From Actinoallomurus spadix (lineage in GTDB: Bacteria; Actinomycetota; Actinomycetes; Streptosporangiales; Streptosporangiaceae), in the NCBI RefSeq assembly GCF_024055725.1, contig NZ_JAMXMX010000028.1:1-64000 (forward strand): 64,000 nt of DNA, written 5' to 3'. The translations under genes were made by a program, and so were the position numbers. Position 1 is the stretch's first letter, and every line of letters starts with the position of its first letter. Shown in pieces: positions 33,514 through 42,461 of this stretch. A model generated the notes under the pieces. The model worked only from the letters and a program-made list of their open reading frames with translations. It was not told the origin of the DNA and searched no databases.

Positions 33514-34532
33514 GCCGCACCGCCCAGGGACAGGAAGCGCGGGTCGGGGCGGTCGTCGCGCTGGAGCCGGTCGAGGGCGTCGAGGATCCGGTCGACGTTC
33601 GGAAGGTGATGCTGTTCGAGCATCGGCGGCGGATACGGGATGTCGTAGCCGGTCACGCGGAGCACGGGGGCGTGCAGGCTGTGGAAGCAGCGTTCCTGGA
33701 CTCTGGCGGCGATCTCAGCACCGACTCCGGCGAAGCCGGCGGCCTCGCTGACGATCACGCACCGGCCCGTCCGGCGCACCGACGCGGTGACGGTCTCGTC
33801 GTCGAAGGGCACGAGGGTGCGCAGGTCGACGACCTCCAGGTCCCAGCCCTCCTCGACGGCGGCCTCGGCGGCCTCCAGGGCGACGGGCACGGTCGGGCCG
33901 TAGGCGACGAGCGTCGCGTCGGCGCCCCGCCGGCGGATCGCGGCGCGGCCGAACGGCTCGGTGCGCGCGGGCAGGGCGACCTGCGACTTCGACCAGTACA
34001 GCTTCTTGGGCTCCAGGAAGATCACCGGGTCCGGGTCCTCGATCGCCTCCCGCAGGAGCGAGTACGCGTCGCCGGCCGTGGCGGGCGTGACGACCTTCAG
34101 GCCCGGCGTGTGCGCGTAGTAGGCCTCGCTGGAGTCGCAGTGGTGCTCGACTCCCCCGATCCCGCCGGCGTACGGGATCCTGATGACCATCGGGAGGGCG
34201 ACGCGGCCCCGGGTGCGGTTGCGCATCTTCGCGACGTGCGAGGCGATCTGCTCGAACGCCGGGTAGGCGAAGGCGTCGAACTGCAGCTCGATGACGGGCC
34301 GGAAGCCGCCCATGGCCATCCCGACGGCGAATCCGACGATGCCGGCCTCGGCGAGCGGCGTGTCGAAGCAGCGGTCCTCGCCGAACTCCGCGGTGAGGCC
34401 GTCGGTGATGCGGAAGACGCCGCCGAGCCGGCCCACGTCCTCGCCGAACACCACGACGCGTTCGTCGTCGGCGAGGGCGTCGCGGAGCGCGGAGTTCAGG
34501 GCCTGCGCCATGGTGGTGGACGGAGTGGTCAC
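33510..34532 (-). CDS. E1 beta of a branched-chain 2-oxoacid dehydrogenase
   Basis: 340 residues from a GTG overlapping the E1alpha stop. Transketolase-like pyrimidine-binding domain with VVFGEDVGRLGGVFRITDGL (conserved Glu), PLAEAGIVGFAVGMA, QFDAFAYPAFEQI and IPYAGGIGGVEHHCDSSEAY, then the C-terminal domain with VDLRTLVPFD and the conserved TGYDIPYPP. Forms the alpha2beta2 thiamine-diphosphate E1 that decarboxylates branched 2-oxoacids. Middle gene of the E1alpha, E1beta, E2 operon. Confidence 0.95.
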   Translation of the reverse strand: MTTPSTTMAQALNSALRDALADDERVVVFGEDVGRLGGVFRITDGLTAEFGEDRCFDTPLAEAGIVGFAVGMAMGGFRPVIELQFDAFAYPAFEQIASHVAKMRNRTRGRVALPMVIRIPYAGGIGGVEHHCDSSEAYYAHTPGLKVVTPATAGDAYSLLREAIEDPDPVIFLEPKKLYWSKSQVALPARTEPFGRAAIRRRGADATLVAYGPTVPVALEAAEAAVEEGWDLEVVDLRTLVPFDDETVTASVRRTGRCVIVSEAAGFAGVGAEIAARVQERCFHSLHAPVLRVTGYDIPYPPPMLEQHHLPNVDRILDALDRLQRDDRPDPRFLSLGGAA

Positions 34533-35641
34533 GCCAGCGCCTCCTCGGCCTCGAGTTCGGAGCGGAGCGACGCCCGCTGTTCGTCCAGTTGCGGGGTCGG
34601 GACGTCGTAGACGTGGTCGAACATCCCGAGCGGGGCGAGCTCGGGGTCGGCGTTCATCGCGGTGCGCAGCCGGGCGGCGAAGTCCTCGGCGGCCGTCGCC
34701 GCCTCCGCGGTGTCCTCGTCGGTGAGGTGGCCGCGGCGGCGCAGGTACGCCTCCAGCCGGGCGATGGGGTCGCGGCGGCGCCACTCCTCGGCCTCCGCGT
34801 CGGTGCGGTAGCGGGTCGCGTCGTCGGCGTTGGTGTGCGACTCGAGGCGGTACGTGTGCGCCTCGATCAGGAACGGGCCGTGGCCGGAGCGGGCGTGCTC
34901 GGCGGCGGCGGTCAGGACCGCGAGCACGGCGACCGGGTCGTTCCCGTCGACGCGCTCGGAGCGGATGCCGTAGCCGACGCCCTTGTGCGCCAGGGAGGGC
35001 GCGGCGGTCTGCCGGTCCAGGGGGACCGAGATGGCGTACTGGTTGTTCTGCACCAGGAAGATCACGGGCGCCTTGAACACGGCGGCGAAGTTGAGCGCCT
35101 CGTGGAAGTCGCCCTCGCTGGTCGCGCCGTCGCCGACGCAGGCGAGGGCGATCCGGCCGCTGCCCTTGCGCCGTTCGGCGTAGGCGAGGCCGGCGGCGTG
35201 GACGGTCTGGGTCGCCAGCGGCGTGCACTGCGGCGCCACGTGGTGGCGGTGCGGGTCGTAGCCGCAGTGGGCGTCGCCGCGCAGCAGGGCGAGGACCTCC
35301 GTCGGCTCGATGCCGCGCGTCACCAGCGCCATGGACTCCCGGTACGTGGGGAAGAACCAGTCGCCGTCCTGGAGTGCGAGGACGGCCCCGACCTGGCAGG
35401 CCTCCTGGCCGTGGCTCGACGGGTAGACGGCGAGGCGTCCCTGCTTGGTCAGCGCCGTCGCCTGGGCGTCGAACCGGCGCCCCACGACCATCGCGCGGTA
35501 CGCCCGGCGGAGCAGCTCCGGGCTGGGCAGGGGGTAGCGGGACCGGCCCCGCACCGCCGCTCCGGTGTCGGTGAGGAAGCGGACCGGCCGCTCCGCGGGG
35601 AGCAGCTCCTCCGGGCCGCCGCCGTGCTGTCGATTCGCCAT
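34529..35641 (-). CDS. E1 alpha of a branched-chain 2-oxoacid dehydrogenase
   Basis: 370 residues. Thiamine-diphosphate motif GDGATSEGDFHEALNFAAVFKAPVIFLVQNNQ (the GDG...NN pattern) and the AISVPLDRQTAAPSLAHKGVGYGI region of E1alpha. The ATG at 35641, with GGAAGG about 10 bases upstream, is preferred to an upstream ATG at 35737 because the added residues are not family-like. First gene of the operon, divergent from a Lrp/AsnC regulator, which suggests regulation by branched-chain amino acids. Products feed branched fatty-acid primers or valine/leucine/isoleucine breakdown. Confidence 0.95.
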   Translation of the reverse strand: MANRQHGGGPEELLPAERPVRFLTDTGAAVRGRSRYPLPSPELLRRAYRAMVVGRRFDAQATALTKQGRLAVYPSSHGQEACQVGAVLALQDGDWFFPTYRESMALVTRGIEPTEVLALLRGDAHCGYDPHRHHVAPQCTPLATQTVHAAGLAYAERRKGSGRIALACVGDGATSEGDFHEALNFAAVFKAPVIFLVQNNQYAISVPLDRQTAAPSLAHKGVGYGIRSERVDGNDPVAVLAVLTAAAEHARSGHGPFLIEAHTYRLESHTNADDATRYRTDAEAEEWRRRDPIARLEAYLRRRGHLTDEDTAEAATAAEDFAARLRTAMNADPELAPLGMFDHVYDVPTPQLDEQRASLRSELEAEEALA

Positions 35642-35750
35642 CCGGCCCCGCCTTCCTTGCTCGACCAGTGCTAGGAATATCGGTGGAAACCGGCCAAAAG
35701 ACCAGTAGGCAGCCGGAAACGCGGACGAACTGCTCAACTAGGGGCGACTC

Positions 35751-36254
35751 ATGGATCATCTGTCCTTCGAGGCGGCGGCGCACCCTGCCTCCGCCGGACG
35801 ATCGGCGGCTCCACTCGACGACGTGGACCACGCGATCCTCCGCGAGCTGGAGAGTGACGGCCGCATGTCCATGCGCACCCTGGCCGAACGGGTGAACGTC
35901 TCCCGTTCGAACGTCTACGCGCGCGTGGAACGGCTGGTCGCCGACGGGGTCATCACCGGGTTCACCGCACGGATCGATCCCGTACGGACGGGGCTGGGCA
36001 CCGCGGCGTACGTGCTCCTCACGATCGAGCAGCACTCCTGGCGAGAGGTCACCGCGCGGCTGCGTGAGGTGCCGTACATCGAGCATCTGGCGTTCGTCGG
36101 CGGCGACGTGGACCTGGTGATGCTGGTGCGCACGCCCGACAACGTCACCCTGCGCGACGTCGTCCTCGCCCGGATCCACGCGCTCTCCGGCATCCGGTCG
36201 ACGCGCACCTGGCTCATCTTCGACGAGGCGGCCGGCAGCCGCCGCCTCCACTGA
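35751..36254 (+). CDS. Lrp/AsnC-family regulator (BkdR-like)
   Basis: 167 residues. HTH (DDVDHAILRELESDGRMSMRTLAERVNVSRSNVYARVERLVADGVI) followed by the RAM ligand-binding domain with FVGGDVDLVMLVRTPDN. Divergent from the 2-oxoacid dehydrogenase operon across 109 bases, the same arrangement as bkdR and the bkd operon of pseudomonads, so control by branched-chain amino acids or their oxoacids is likely. AGGGGC precedes the ATG. Confidence 0.93.
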   Translation: MDHLSFEAAAHPASAGRSAAPLDDVDHAILRELESDGRMSMRTLAERVNVSRSNVYARVERLVADGVITGFTARIDPVRTGLGTAAYVLLTIEQHSWREVTARLREVPYIEHLAFVGGDVDLVMLVRTPDNVTLRDVVLARIHALSGIRSTRTWLIFDEAAGSRRLH

Positions 36255-36256
36255 CC

Positions 36257-36288
36257 CGGCCAGGAGAGCGCCAGTATGGTCTCCTGGC
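36257..36288 (+). terminator. Hairpin after the Lrp/AsnC gene
   Basis: GGCCAGGAGA-gcgccagtatgg-TCTCCTGGCC, perfect 10-bp arms, starting 3 bases after the stop. Between here and 36486 nothing coding was recognised. Confidence 0.7.
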
Positions 36289-36486
36289 CGTCGACGTTGA
36301 CGACCGGATGCCCGGTTCGCCGAGCTCGTGACGTCGACACCGGCGTCACCGTGACAGATCGGCCCGCCTCGGCCTGGTCCAGGGTGCAGATGCCGGGCAC
36401 CCCGGCGGGCGATCCGGAGCGGACCGGAACGGCGGAGCGTTCTCCCGCTCCGCCGTGGCGGTCGAGCCCGATGTCGCCGGCGCCGC

Positions 36487-37566
36487 TCAGCTGCCCGCCC
36501 TCGTCACGGACTTGCACGAGAAGTGGCTGACGTCGCTGCCGGACGCCGCCCCGGGAATCGACTTCTTGTAGTAGCTGAGATAGGTCTTCTTGCCGTAGAA
36601 CTTGTTCCCCTTACCGCATTTTTTGGCACGGCTGAAGACCCAGTAGGTGAAGGTCCCGTAGTGGCCGGACCCCACGGTCTTCTTCTGGTAGCTCTTGCCG
36701 GTGGTGAAGGTGTTGTTCCGGGCGATGTTGTAGCTGCTGCCGTCGGCGGCCCGGATCGGGTCACCGGAGATCACGCTGAAGGTGTTCCCCTCGACGAGAT
36801 TGTGGTTGCTGCCGGCAGTGTCGTCATGGTCGTTGAAGGCGAAGTAGACACCGTGAATGGCACCCGGGTTCGAATCCTTGGATTTCGACCCTTTCTTTTT
36901 CTGCTTGTTCTCGAGGTTGCTGAACTTGTTGTTCTGGATCTTCGCGCCCTCCACGTAACCGAGGTGAAGAGCCGCGTATCCCTTGCCGTGCTTGATCCAG
37001 GCGTTGCCCATGTGGGTGAAGGTGATCCCCTTCACCACGAGTCCGCGGACCGGGCCGTCGCTCGCGTTCCCCACCGCCCTGATGCCGCCCGCGCCGTAGT
37101 ATTTGACGGTCATCGGCCCCTTGAAGACCAGCTTGGCCGACCTCGGCGTGACGATCGTCCAGTATCCGCTGTTCTTGATCTTCCGGCCGTCGAAGACGAC
37201 CTCGCCCGTTCCCGCCTGAGGGGCCACCGTGATCGTGTCGGCCGGGGTTCCCGCCGTCCAGCGCATGTCCGCGTCGTGGTACGTGCCGCCGTGCAGAAGG
37301 ACGGTGACGTTCTTCGCCCGCCTCGCCGCGATCACCGCCTGCGCGTCGGCCAGAGAGCCGACCGCCGTCTGCGCGGTGACGCCGAGACGGGTCGCCGAGT
37401 CGGCGCGCACCTGCGCCGAGCCGCCGGCGGCCGATGCTCCGCCCGGCCGTACGTAGACGGTGAGCGTGCCGCTTTCGGCGGCCACTTTCACCATCGGTGC
37501 CGGAGACGCGCACGCGGTGATGACGAGAAGGCCGGAGACGCCGATCACGAGAGGCGCTGTCCGCAT
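36487..37566 (-). CDS. Lipoprotein with a right-handed beta-helix domain
   Basis: 359 residues. Lipobox ITAC (Cys19) after a short signal, then a low-complexity N-terminal stretch and a right-handed parallel beta-helix (about 65-340) with repeated short strands such as KNSGYWTIVTP, GLVVKGITFTHM, AKIQNNKFSNLE and HNLVEGNTFSVI. This fold is shared by pectate lyases and other polysaccharide lyases or surface adhesins; the asparagine-rich turns are typical. A catalytic set cannot be assigned. Unusually lysine-rich and lower in GC than neighbours, suggesting acquisition. AAGGAG precedes the ATG. Confidence 0.8.
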   Translation of the reverse strand: MRTAPLVIGVSGLLVITACASPAPMVKVAAESGTLTVYVRPGGASAAGGSAQVRADSATRLGVTAQTAVGSLADAQAVIAARRAKNVTVLLHGGTYHDADMRWTAGTPADTITVAPQAGTGEVVFDGRKIKNSGYWTIVTPRSAKLVFKGPMTVKYYGAGGIRAVGNASDGPVRGLVVKGITFTHMGNAWIKHGKGYAALHLGYVEGAKIQNNKFSNLENKQKKKGSKSKDSNPGAIHGVYFAFNDHDDTAGSNHNLVEGNTFSVISGDPIRAADGSSYNIARNNTFTTGKSYQKKTVGSGHYGTFTYWVFSRAKKCGKGNKFYGKKTYLSYYKKSIPGAASGSDVSHFSCKSVTRAGS

Positions 37567-37936
37567 ACCACTCCTTATGCCTGCATGTGAATGTTTCGGT
37601 CAGGGGGTCATCGAAGCGCACCGGAAGACTCTCTCGCCGCGCTTTCGACCTGGTTCGAAAACCACCGCGCGCACCGAAAGGCCGATGCGGCATACCAGGC
37701 CGGCACCGCGGGGACGGCACGCCGGGGGAAGGCATTCGCCGACCGTTTCCCGGAGCGCGTCGAGGGCTCTCACGGAGCCCGCCCGGAGGATCCGCTCGGT
37801 GTGGGCGGTCGCGCGGCGACGCCCGGCCGGAGGAGCGCAGGTCTCGTGGACCGCCTCGGATGAGGTCTTGACGGGCCCGCGACAGCAGGGGCATCATCAC
37901 CCCCAATCTGAGAACGTTCTCACATTGGAGACCGCG
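37567..37936. other. Divergent intergenic region ahead of the fructoselysine operon
   Basis: About 370 bases between the beta-helix lipoprotein and the SIS deglycase. It holds a TTGACG box and a LacI-type palindrome close to the deglycase. The rest has no coding character that I trust. Confidence 0.5.
37868..37922 (+). promoter_or_regulatory. Promoter and LacI operator of the fructoselysine operon
   Basis: TTGACG (37868-37873) and CATCAT (37892-37897) form a -35/-10 pair with an 18-base spacer. TGAGAACGTTCTCA (37909-37922) is a perfect 14-bp palindrome just downstream, where a bound repressor would block initiation, and it ends 15 bases before the TTG start. It has the central CG and even symmetry of LacI operators, and a LacI gene closes this operon. 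Confidence 0.65.
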
Positions 37937-38968
37937 TTGAGCCTGGTGCGCCAGCCCGTCCGTCCGCTCGAACCGATTCCCGACACCCTCCGTGGTGATG
38001 TCGACGTCGCCGTGACGCCCGAGATCGAGGCCCAGGTGACCGCCTTCGTCGAGAAGGCCCTGAAACCGACGACCCGGGTCATCTACCTCGTAGGCTGCGG
38101 CGGCTCGCTGTTCATGTTCGGGGCGATGCGCTTCATCCTGGAACGCTCCCCCATCCCCGCGGTGGCGCTGAACGCGGACGAGTTCATGCTGCGCGGGCCG
38201 TCCGCCCTCGGTCCCGACTCGATCGTGATCGCCAGCAGCACGAACGGCGGCACCGCCGAGACGGCGCGGGCCGTACGGTTCGCCCGGGAGGCGGGCGCGC
38301 CGGTGCTGCTCGTCACCAAGGACCCGGAGAGCGTCGTCGCCAAGGAGGCGGCGGACATCGTCCTGCACCGCAGCGTCGAGGCCAAACAGGTTCTCCAGGG
38401 CCTCATCGCGTACGCCCTGCTCAGGGCGCAGGGCGTCGCCGAGGACTACGACGAGGCCGTGGCCGTCTTCCGCGGCTGCTCGGCGGCGTTCGAGACGTCC
38501 GTGCTGGAGCTGGACGATCACCTCCGCGACATCGCGGCGGCGTGCGTGGACGAGCCGTGCGTGTACGTCCTCGGCTCCGGCCCCCTGGAGGGCGCCGCCC
38601 AGACGTTCGCGGCCTGCTACCTGCAGGAGATGCAGACCAAGCACGCGGTCGCCACGGGCTCGGGCGAGTTCCTGCACGGCGCGTTCGAGGTCGTCGACGG
38701 CGAGGTGCCCGTGATCCTGCTGCTCGGCGAGGACTCCACGCGCCCGATGGGACAGCGGACGCTGACCTTCCTGGAGCGTTACAACCACCGCAACCACGTC
38801 ATCGACGGCGCGTCCCTGTCGCTGCCGGGCGTACCGGCGGACCTGCGCGCCACCGTCGGGGCGTTCGTCATGGCGAGCGCGGTCACGGCCCGGCTGGCGC
38901 AGCACTTCGAGGCGTTCTCGGGCCGCCCGCTGACCGACCGCCGCTACATGTGGAAGGTCGAGTACTGA
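37937..38968 (+). CDS. frlB: SIS-domain fructoselysine-6-phosphate deglycase (FrlB-like)
   Basis: 343 residues from a TTG with GGAGA 5 bases upstream. Two SIS domains; YLVGCGGSLFMFG and IASSTNGGTAETARAV in the first bind the sugar phosphate. The segment GSGEFLHGAFEVVDGEVPVILLLG and the ending DRRYMWKVEY closely follow the pattern of FrlB, which splits fructoselysine 6-phosphate into glucose 6-phosphate and lysine. The next gene, overlapping by one base, is a FrlD-like kinase, which supports the call. Alternative: deglycase for another fructosyl amino acid such as fructose-asparagine (FraB-like). Confidence 0.8.
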   Translation: MSLVRQPVRPLEPIPDTLRGDVDVAVTPEIEAQVTAFVEKALKPTTRVIYLVGCGGSLFMFGAMRFILERSPIPAVALNADEFMLRGPSALGPDSIVIASSTNGGTAETARAVRFAREAGAPVLLVTKDPESVVAKEAADIVLHRSVEAKQVLQGLIAYALLRAQGVAEDYDEAVAVFRGCSAAFETSVLELDDHLRDIAAACVDEPCVYVLGSGPLEGAAQTFAACYLQEMQTKHAVATGSGEFLHGAFEVVDGEVPVILLLGEDSTRPMGQRTLTFLERYNHRNHVIDGASLSLPGVPADLRATVGAFVMASAVTARLAQHFEAFSGRPLTDRRYMWKVEY

Positions 38969-39813
38969 TGCGGCTCGCCGCCGTCGGTGACAACATCATC
39001 GACTGCTATCCGGAGACCGGGCACATGTACCCCGGCGGCAACTGCGTGAACGTCGCCGTTCACGCGGCGCGCGCCGGCGCCCGGTCCTCCTACGTCGGTT
39101 CCGCCGGGCAGGACGAGCGGGGCGACCAGCTCGCCACCGCCCTGCGCGCCGAAGGGGTCGACGTCTCACGCCTGCGGCGGCCGGCCGGGCCGACCGGCTA
39201 CGCCACGGTGGTCAACGTCGGCGGCGAGCGCACCTTCGGGCCGTTCGACCGGGGCGTGGCGGGGTTCCGGCTCGACAAGGCGGACCTGGAGTTCATCGCG
39301 GGCCACGACCTGGCGCACTCCAGCTACTCGGCGCAGCTGGAGGACCAGTTGCCGGCCGTCGCGGAACGCGTGCCCCTGTCGTTCGACTTCGACGCGCACA
39401 CCGGCGACGGGTACGCCGCCGGGCTGCTCCCCCACGTCACGTACGCATTCTTCTCGGCCTCCCATCTCACCGAGACCGAGACCGGCGACCTGCTGCGCTG
39501 GGCCTGCGCCCAGGGCGCGCGCGTCGCCCTCGCCACCCGGGGAGCGGCGGGCGCGCAGCTCTTCGACGGCCACGAGCTCGTCGCGGAACCGGCCGCGCAG
39601 GTCGACGTGGTCGACACCCTGGGGGCCGGAGACACGTTCATCGCCCATATGCTGACCGGCCTGACCTCGGGTTTCGGGAAGCAGGAGACCCTGCGGCGGG
39701 CCTGCGCGCACGCCGCCCGGGTCTGTACGTCCCTCGGTGCCTTCGGGCACGCCAGACCGATCACCTCCGACCTGACACGGCACCTTTCCGCCACAGCAGC
39801 AAAGGAATCATGA
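38968..39813 (+). CDS. frlD: PfkB-family fructoselysine kinase (FrlD-like)
   Basis: 281 residues, ATG overlapping the deglycase TGA. The start VGDNIIDCYPETGHMYPGGNCVNVAV parallels FrlD, and the PfkB signature DTLGAGDTFIAHML gives the anion hole and catalytic Asp. Phosphorylates the imported fructosyl amino acid on C6, making the substrate of the preceding enzyme. Short for a PfkB kinase but normal for FrlD. Followed with overlap by the transport genes. Confidence 0.85.
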   Translation: MRLAAVGDNIIDCYPETGHMYPGGNCVNVAVHAARAGARSSYVGSAGQDERGDQLATALRAEGVDVSRLRRPAGPTGYATVVNVGGERTFGPFDRGVAGFRLDKADLEFIAGHDLAHSSYSAQLEDQLPAVAERVPLSFDFDAHTGDGYAAGLLPHVTYAFFSASHLTETETGDLLRWACAQGARVALATRGAAGAQLFDGHELVAEPAAQVDVVDTLGAGDTFIAHMLTGLTSGFGKQETLRRACAHAARVCTSLGAFGHARPITSDLTRHLSATAAKES

Positions 39814-40712
39814 TGACCGGTACCCGTGGTGGTCGCGCGAGCGCGGCCCTGGCCGCGCTCACGGCGTGCGCGGCGCTCGTCCTGTCCGCCTGCGGCGGCA
39901 ACGACGCGAAGAGCTCCTCAGGGGACGCCCCGGCCGAGCAGGCGGCGGACCCCGCCGTCGCCAAGCTCGTGCCGGCGAATCTCAAGAGCGCCAAGGTCGC
40001 CGTCTTCGGGGACTGGGCGCCGGAGGAGTACGTCGAGAACGGCCAGATCAAGGGCTGGAGCGTCGACCTGGCCAAGGCGATGGCGGCCAAGATGGGGATG
40101 ACCTTCACCTACCAGGCCACCGGCTTCGACGTCATCATCCCCGGCCTGAACAACGGCCGCTACGACGTGGCGGTCGCCTCCCTCGGCGTGACCCCCGACC
40201 GGCTGGCGAGCCTGGACTTCGTCCCCCTGCAGAAGGAGGGCACCGCCTTCGGCTGGAAGAAGGGCGCGAACCTCGACATCGCCAAGGTCGAGGACGTGTG
40301 CGGCAAGTCCGTCGCGGTGCTCACCGGGGCCTGGGAGTACAAGTACCTCACCGAGAACAACGCCAAGATCTGCGGCTCGAACCCGATGAGGATCGAGCAG
40401 TTCAAGGACCAGCCCTCCGCCGAACTGGCCGTCTCGTCGGGCCGCGTCCAGGTGGTCGCCGCCGGATCCGGCAAGCTGAAGTACAGCGCGAAGCAGAGCG
40501 GCCGGCTCGACACCTCCAACCTGCTCGTCAACGCCGTCTACAACGGCCTGGGCGTGAAGCAGGGCAGCCCTCTCGGGCCGGCGCTCAAGGCGGCCCTCCA
40601 GGCGGTCATCGCCGACGGAACGTACGCCAAGATCCGCTCCAAGTGGGGCGTCACCAGCCAGGGCGACCTCACGTCGGCCGTCCTCATCACCAAGGCCCAC
40701 CCCGAGGGCTGA
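39810..40712 (+). CDS. Polar amino-acid ABC transporter, substrate-binding lipoprotein
   Basis: 300 residues. Signal ending in lipobox LSAC (Cys28), a short Ser/Ala linker, then a family-3 solute-binding domain: DWAPEEYVENGQIKGWSVDLAKAMAAKMG, GRYDVAVASLGVTPDR and the late GSPLGPALKAALQAVIADGTYAKI. This family binds polar or basic amino acids and opines. In this operon a fructosyl-lysine ligand is the natural guess. The start overlaps the kinase stop. Confidence 0.9.
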   Translation: MMTGTRGGRASAALAALTACAALVLSACGGNDAKSSSGDAPAEQAADPAVAKLVPANLKSAKVAVFGDWAPEEYVENGQIKGWSVDLAKAMAAKMGMTFTYQATGFDVIIPGLNNGRYDVAVASLGVTPDRLASLDFVPLQKEGTAFGWKKGANLDIAKVEDVCGKSVAVLTGAWEYKYLTENNAKICGSNPMRIEQFKDQPSAELAVSSGRVQVVAAGSGKLKYSAKQSGRLDTSNLLVNAVYNGLGVKQGSPLGPALKAALQAVIADGTYAKIRSKWGVTSQGDLTSAVLITKAHPEG

Positions 40713-40746
40713 GCCGCCCGGGACCCCTCTGACCCCAAGGAGGTCG

Positions 40747-41691
40747 ATGATGACGATCGCGGGCAGCCCCGCCGACCAGGCCGCGCAGGACGGCGGGTTC
40801 CGCAGCGCCGAGGGCGTGCGGAAGGTGCCGCTCCGGCATCCGTGGTGGTGGGTCGGAGGGGCCCTGCTCATCCTGATCATCGGGATGTTCGCGCAGCTCC
40901 TCGTCACCAACCGGAACATGGACTGGTCGACGGTCCTGGAGTATCTCTTCAACGGTGAAATCCTCAAGGGGCTGCTGAGGACCCTGGAGCTGACCGTCCT
41001 GGCCATGGTGATCGGGCTGGCCCTCGGCATCCTGCTCGCGGTGATGCGGCTGTCGGCCAACCCGCTGTTCCGCGCGGTGAGCTGGCTGTGGCTGTGGTTC
41101 TTCCGCGGCGTCCCACCGCTGGTGCAGATGGTGTTCTGGTTCAACCTCGCGACGCTGCTCCCCAAGCTCAAGCTCGGCGTCCCGTACGGGCCCGTCTTCG
41201 CGTCGTGGGACACCAATACGGTCATCTCGGCGTTCACGGCGGCCATCCTCGGCCTCTCCCTGACCGAGAGCGCGTACGCCGCGGAGATGATCCGCGCCGG
41301 CATCCAGGCGGTGTCGAAGGGGCAGACCGAGGCGGCGCTGTCCATCGGGATGTCACGGTTCCAGGTGATGCGGCGGGTCGTGCTGCCCCAGGCCCTGCGC
41401 ATCGTCGTGCCGCCCATCGGCAACGACCTCATCTCGATGCTGAAGTTCACCTCGCTGGTGAGCGTCCTGGCCACCCCGGACCTGCTCTACAGCGCCCAGA
41501 TGATCTACTCCCGCAACTACAAGACCATCCCGCTGCTGCTCGTGGCCACCATCTGGTACCTCGTGCTGACCACGCTGCTCACCGTGGCCCAGCAGCAGGT
41601 CGAGAAGCGGCTGAAGACGACGCACCCCCAGACCGGCGCGATGAAGAACGTCAAGCGGCTGCGGTTCCTCCCCTCCTTCGGAAAGGCGTGA
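40747..41691 (+). CDS. Polar amino-acid ABC transporter permease
   Basis: 314 residues with about five membrane helices after an N-terminal cytoplasmic tail. The EAA loop [29 protein letters not shown] is intact, and [16 protein letters not shown] is the HisM/GlnP-type signature. A single permease gene implies a homodimer. AAGGAGG lies 4 bases before the ATG. Confidence 0.93.
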   Translation: MMTIAGSPADQAAQDGGFRSAEGVRKVPLRHPWWWVGGALLILIIGMFAQLLVTNRNMDWSTVLEYLFNGEILKGLLRTLELTVLAMVIGLALGILLAVMRLSANPLFRAVSWLWLWFFRGVPPLVQMVFWFNLATLLPKLKLGVPYGPVFASWDTNTVISAFTAAILGLSLTESAYAAEMIRAGIQAVSKGQTEAALSIGMSRFQVMRRVVLPQALRIVVPPIGNDLISMLKFTSLVSVLATPDLLYSAQMIYSRNYKTIPLLLVATIWYLVLTTLLTVAQQQVEKRLKTTHPQTGAMKNVKRLRFLPSFGKA

Positions 41692-41698
41692 GCCGGTC

Positions 41699-42460
41699 AT
41701 GGTCCCTCTCCTGCGCGTCGAGAAGGTCAACAAGGCGTTCGGCACGAACCACGTGCTCCGCGACGTGTCGCTGGACGTCCACGCCGGCCAGGTCCAGTGC
41801 GTCATCGGCCCGTCCGGTTCCGGCAAGAGCACGCTGCTGCGCTGCGTCAACCGCCTCGAAGTCCCCGACAGCGGGCACGTCTACCTCGACGGGCAGCCGA
41901 TGGGCTACCGATGGAAGGGCGACACGCTCCGCGAGATGACCTCGTCCCAGCTCGCGGTGCAGCGCCGTCAGATGGGCATGGTCTTCCAGGGCTTCCACCT
42001 GTTCCCGCACCGCCGGGTCATCGAGAACGTCATCGAGGGCCCGGTCGTCGTGGGCGGCGTGGGCCGGGCGACCGCGCGCGAGCGGGCGATGGAGCTGCTG
42101 TCCAAGGTCGGCCTGGCCGACAAGGCCGAGGCGTACCCCGACTCGCTGTCGGGCGGGCAGCAGCAGCGCGTCGCGATCGCCCGTTCCCTGGCCATGCGGC
42201 CGAAGCTCATGCTGTTCGACGAGCCCACCTCCGCGCTCGACCCCGAACTCGTCGGTGACGTGCTCGCCGTCATGCGGGACCTCGCGGACGAGGGGATGAC
42301 GATGGTCGTGGTCACCCACGAGATGGGCTTCGCCCGCGACGTCGCCGACCACGTGGTCTTCATGGACGGCGGCTGCGTCGTGGAGGCCGGCCCGCCAGGA
42401 CACATATTCGGCGCCCCCGAGCACGAGCGCACCCGCTCGTTCCTGGCCCGGGTGCTCTGA
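41699..42460 (+). CDS. Polar amino-acid ABC transporter ATPase
   Basis: 253 residues. Walker [11 protein letters not shown]-loop [11 protein letters not shown], signature LSGGQQQR, Walker [13 protein letters not shown] and the switch His in VVTHEMGF are complete. Forms the importer with the preceding permease and lipoprotein; starts 7 bases after the permease stop. Confidence 0.95.
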   Translation: MVPLLRVEKVNKAFGTNHVLRDVSLDVHAGQVQCVIGPSGSGKSTLLRCVNRLEVPDSGHVYLDGQPMGYRWKGDTLREMTSSQLAVQRRQMGMVFQGFHLFPHRRVIENVIEGPVVVGGVGRATARERAMELLSKVGLADKAEAYPDSLSGGQQQRVAIARSLAMRPKLMLFDEPTSALDPELVGDVLAVMRDLADEGMTMVVVTHEMGFARDVADHVVFMDGGCVVEAGPPGHIFGAPEHERTRSFLARVL

Positions 42461-42461
42461 C

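Noticed and set aside
37591-37863. 90-residue plus-strand frame before the deglycase
   Set aside because: No SD, no homology that I recognise, and it spans the likely regulatory region of the divergent genes.
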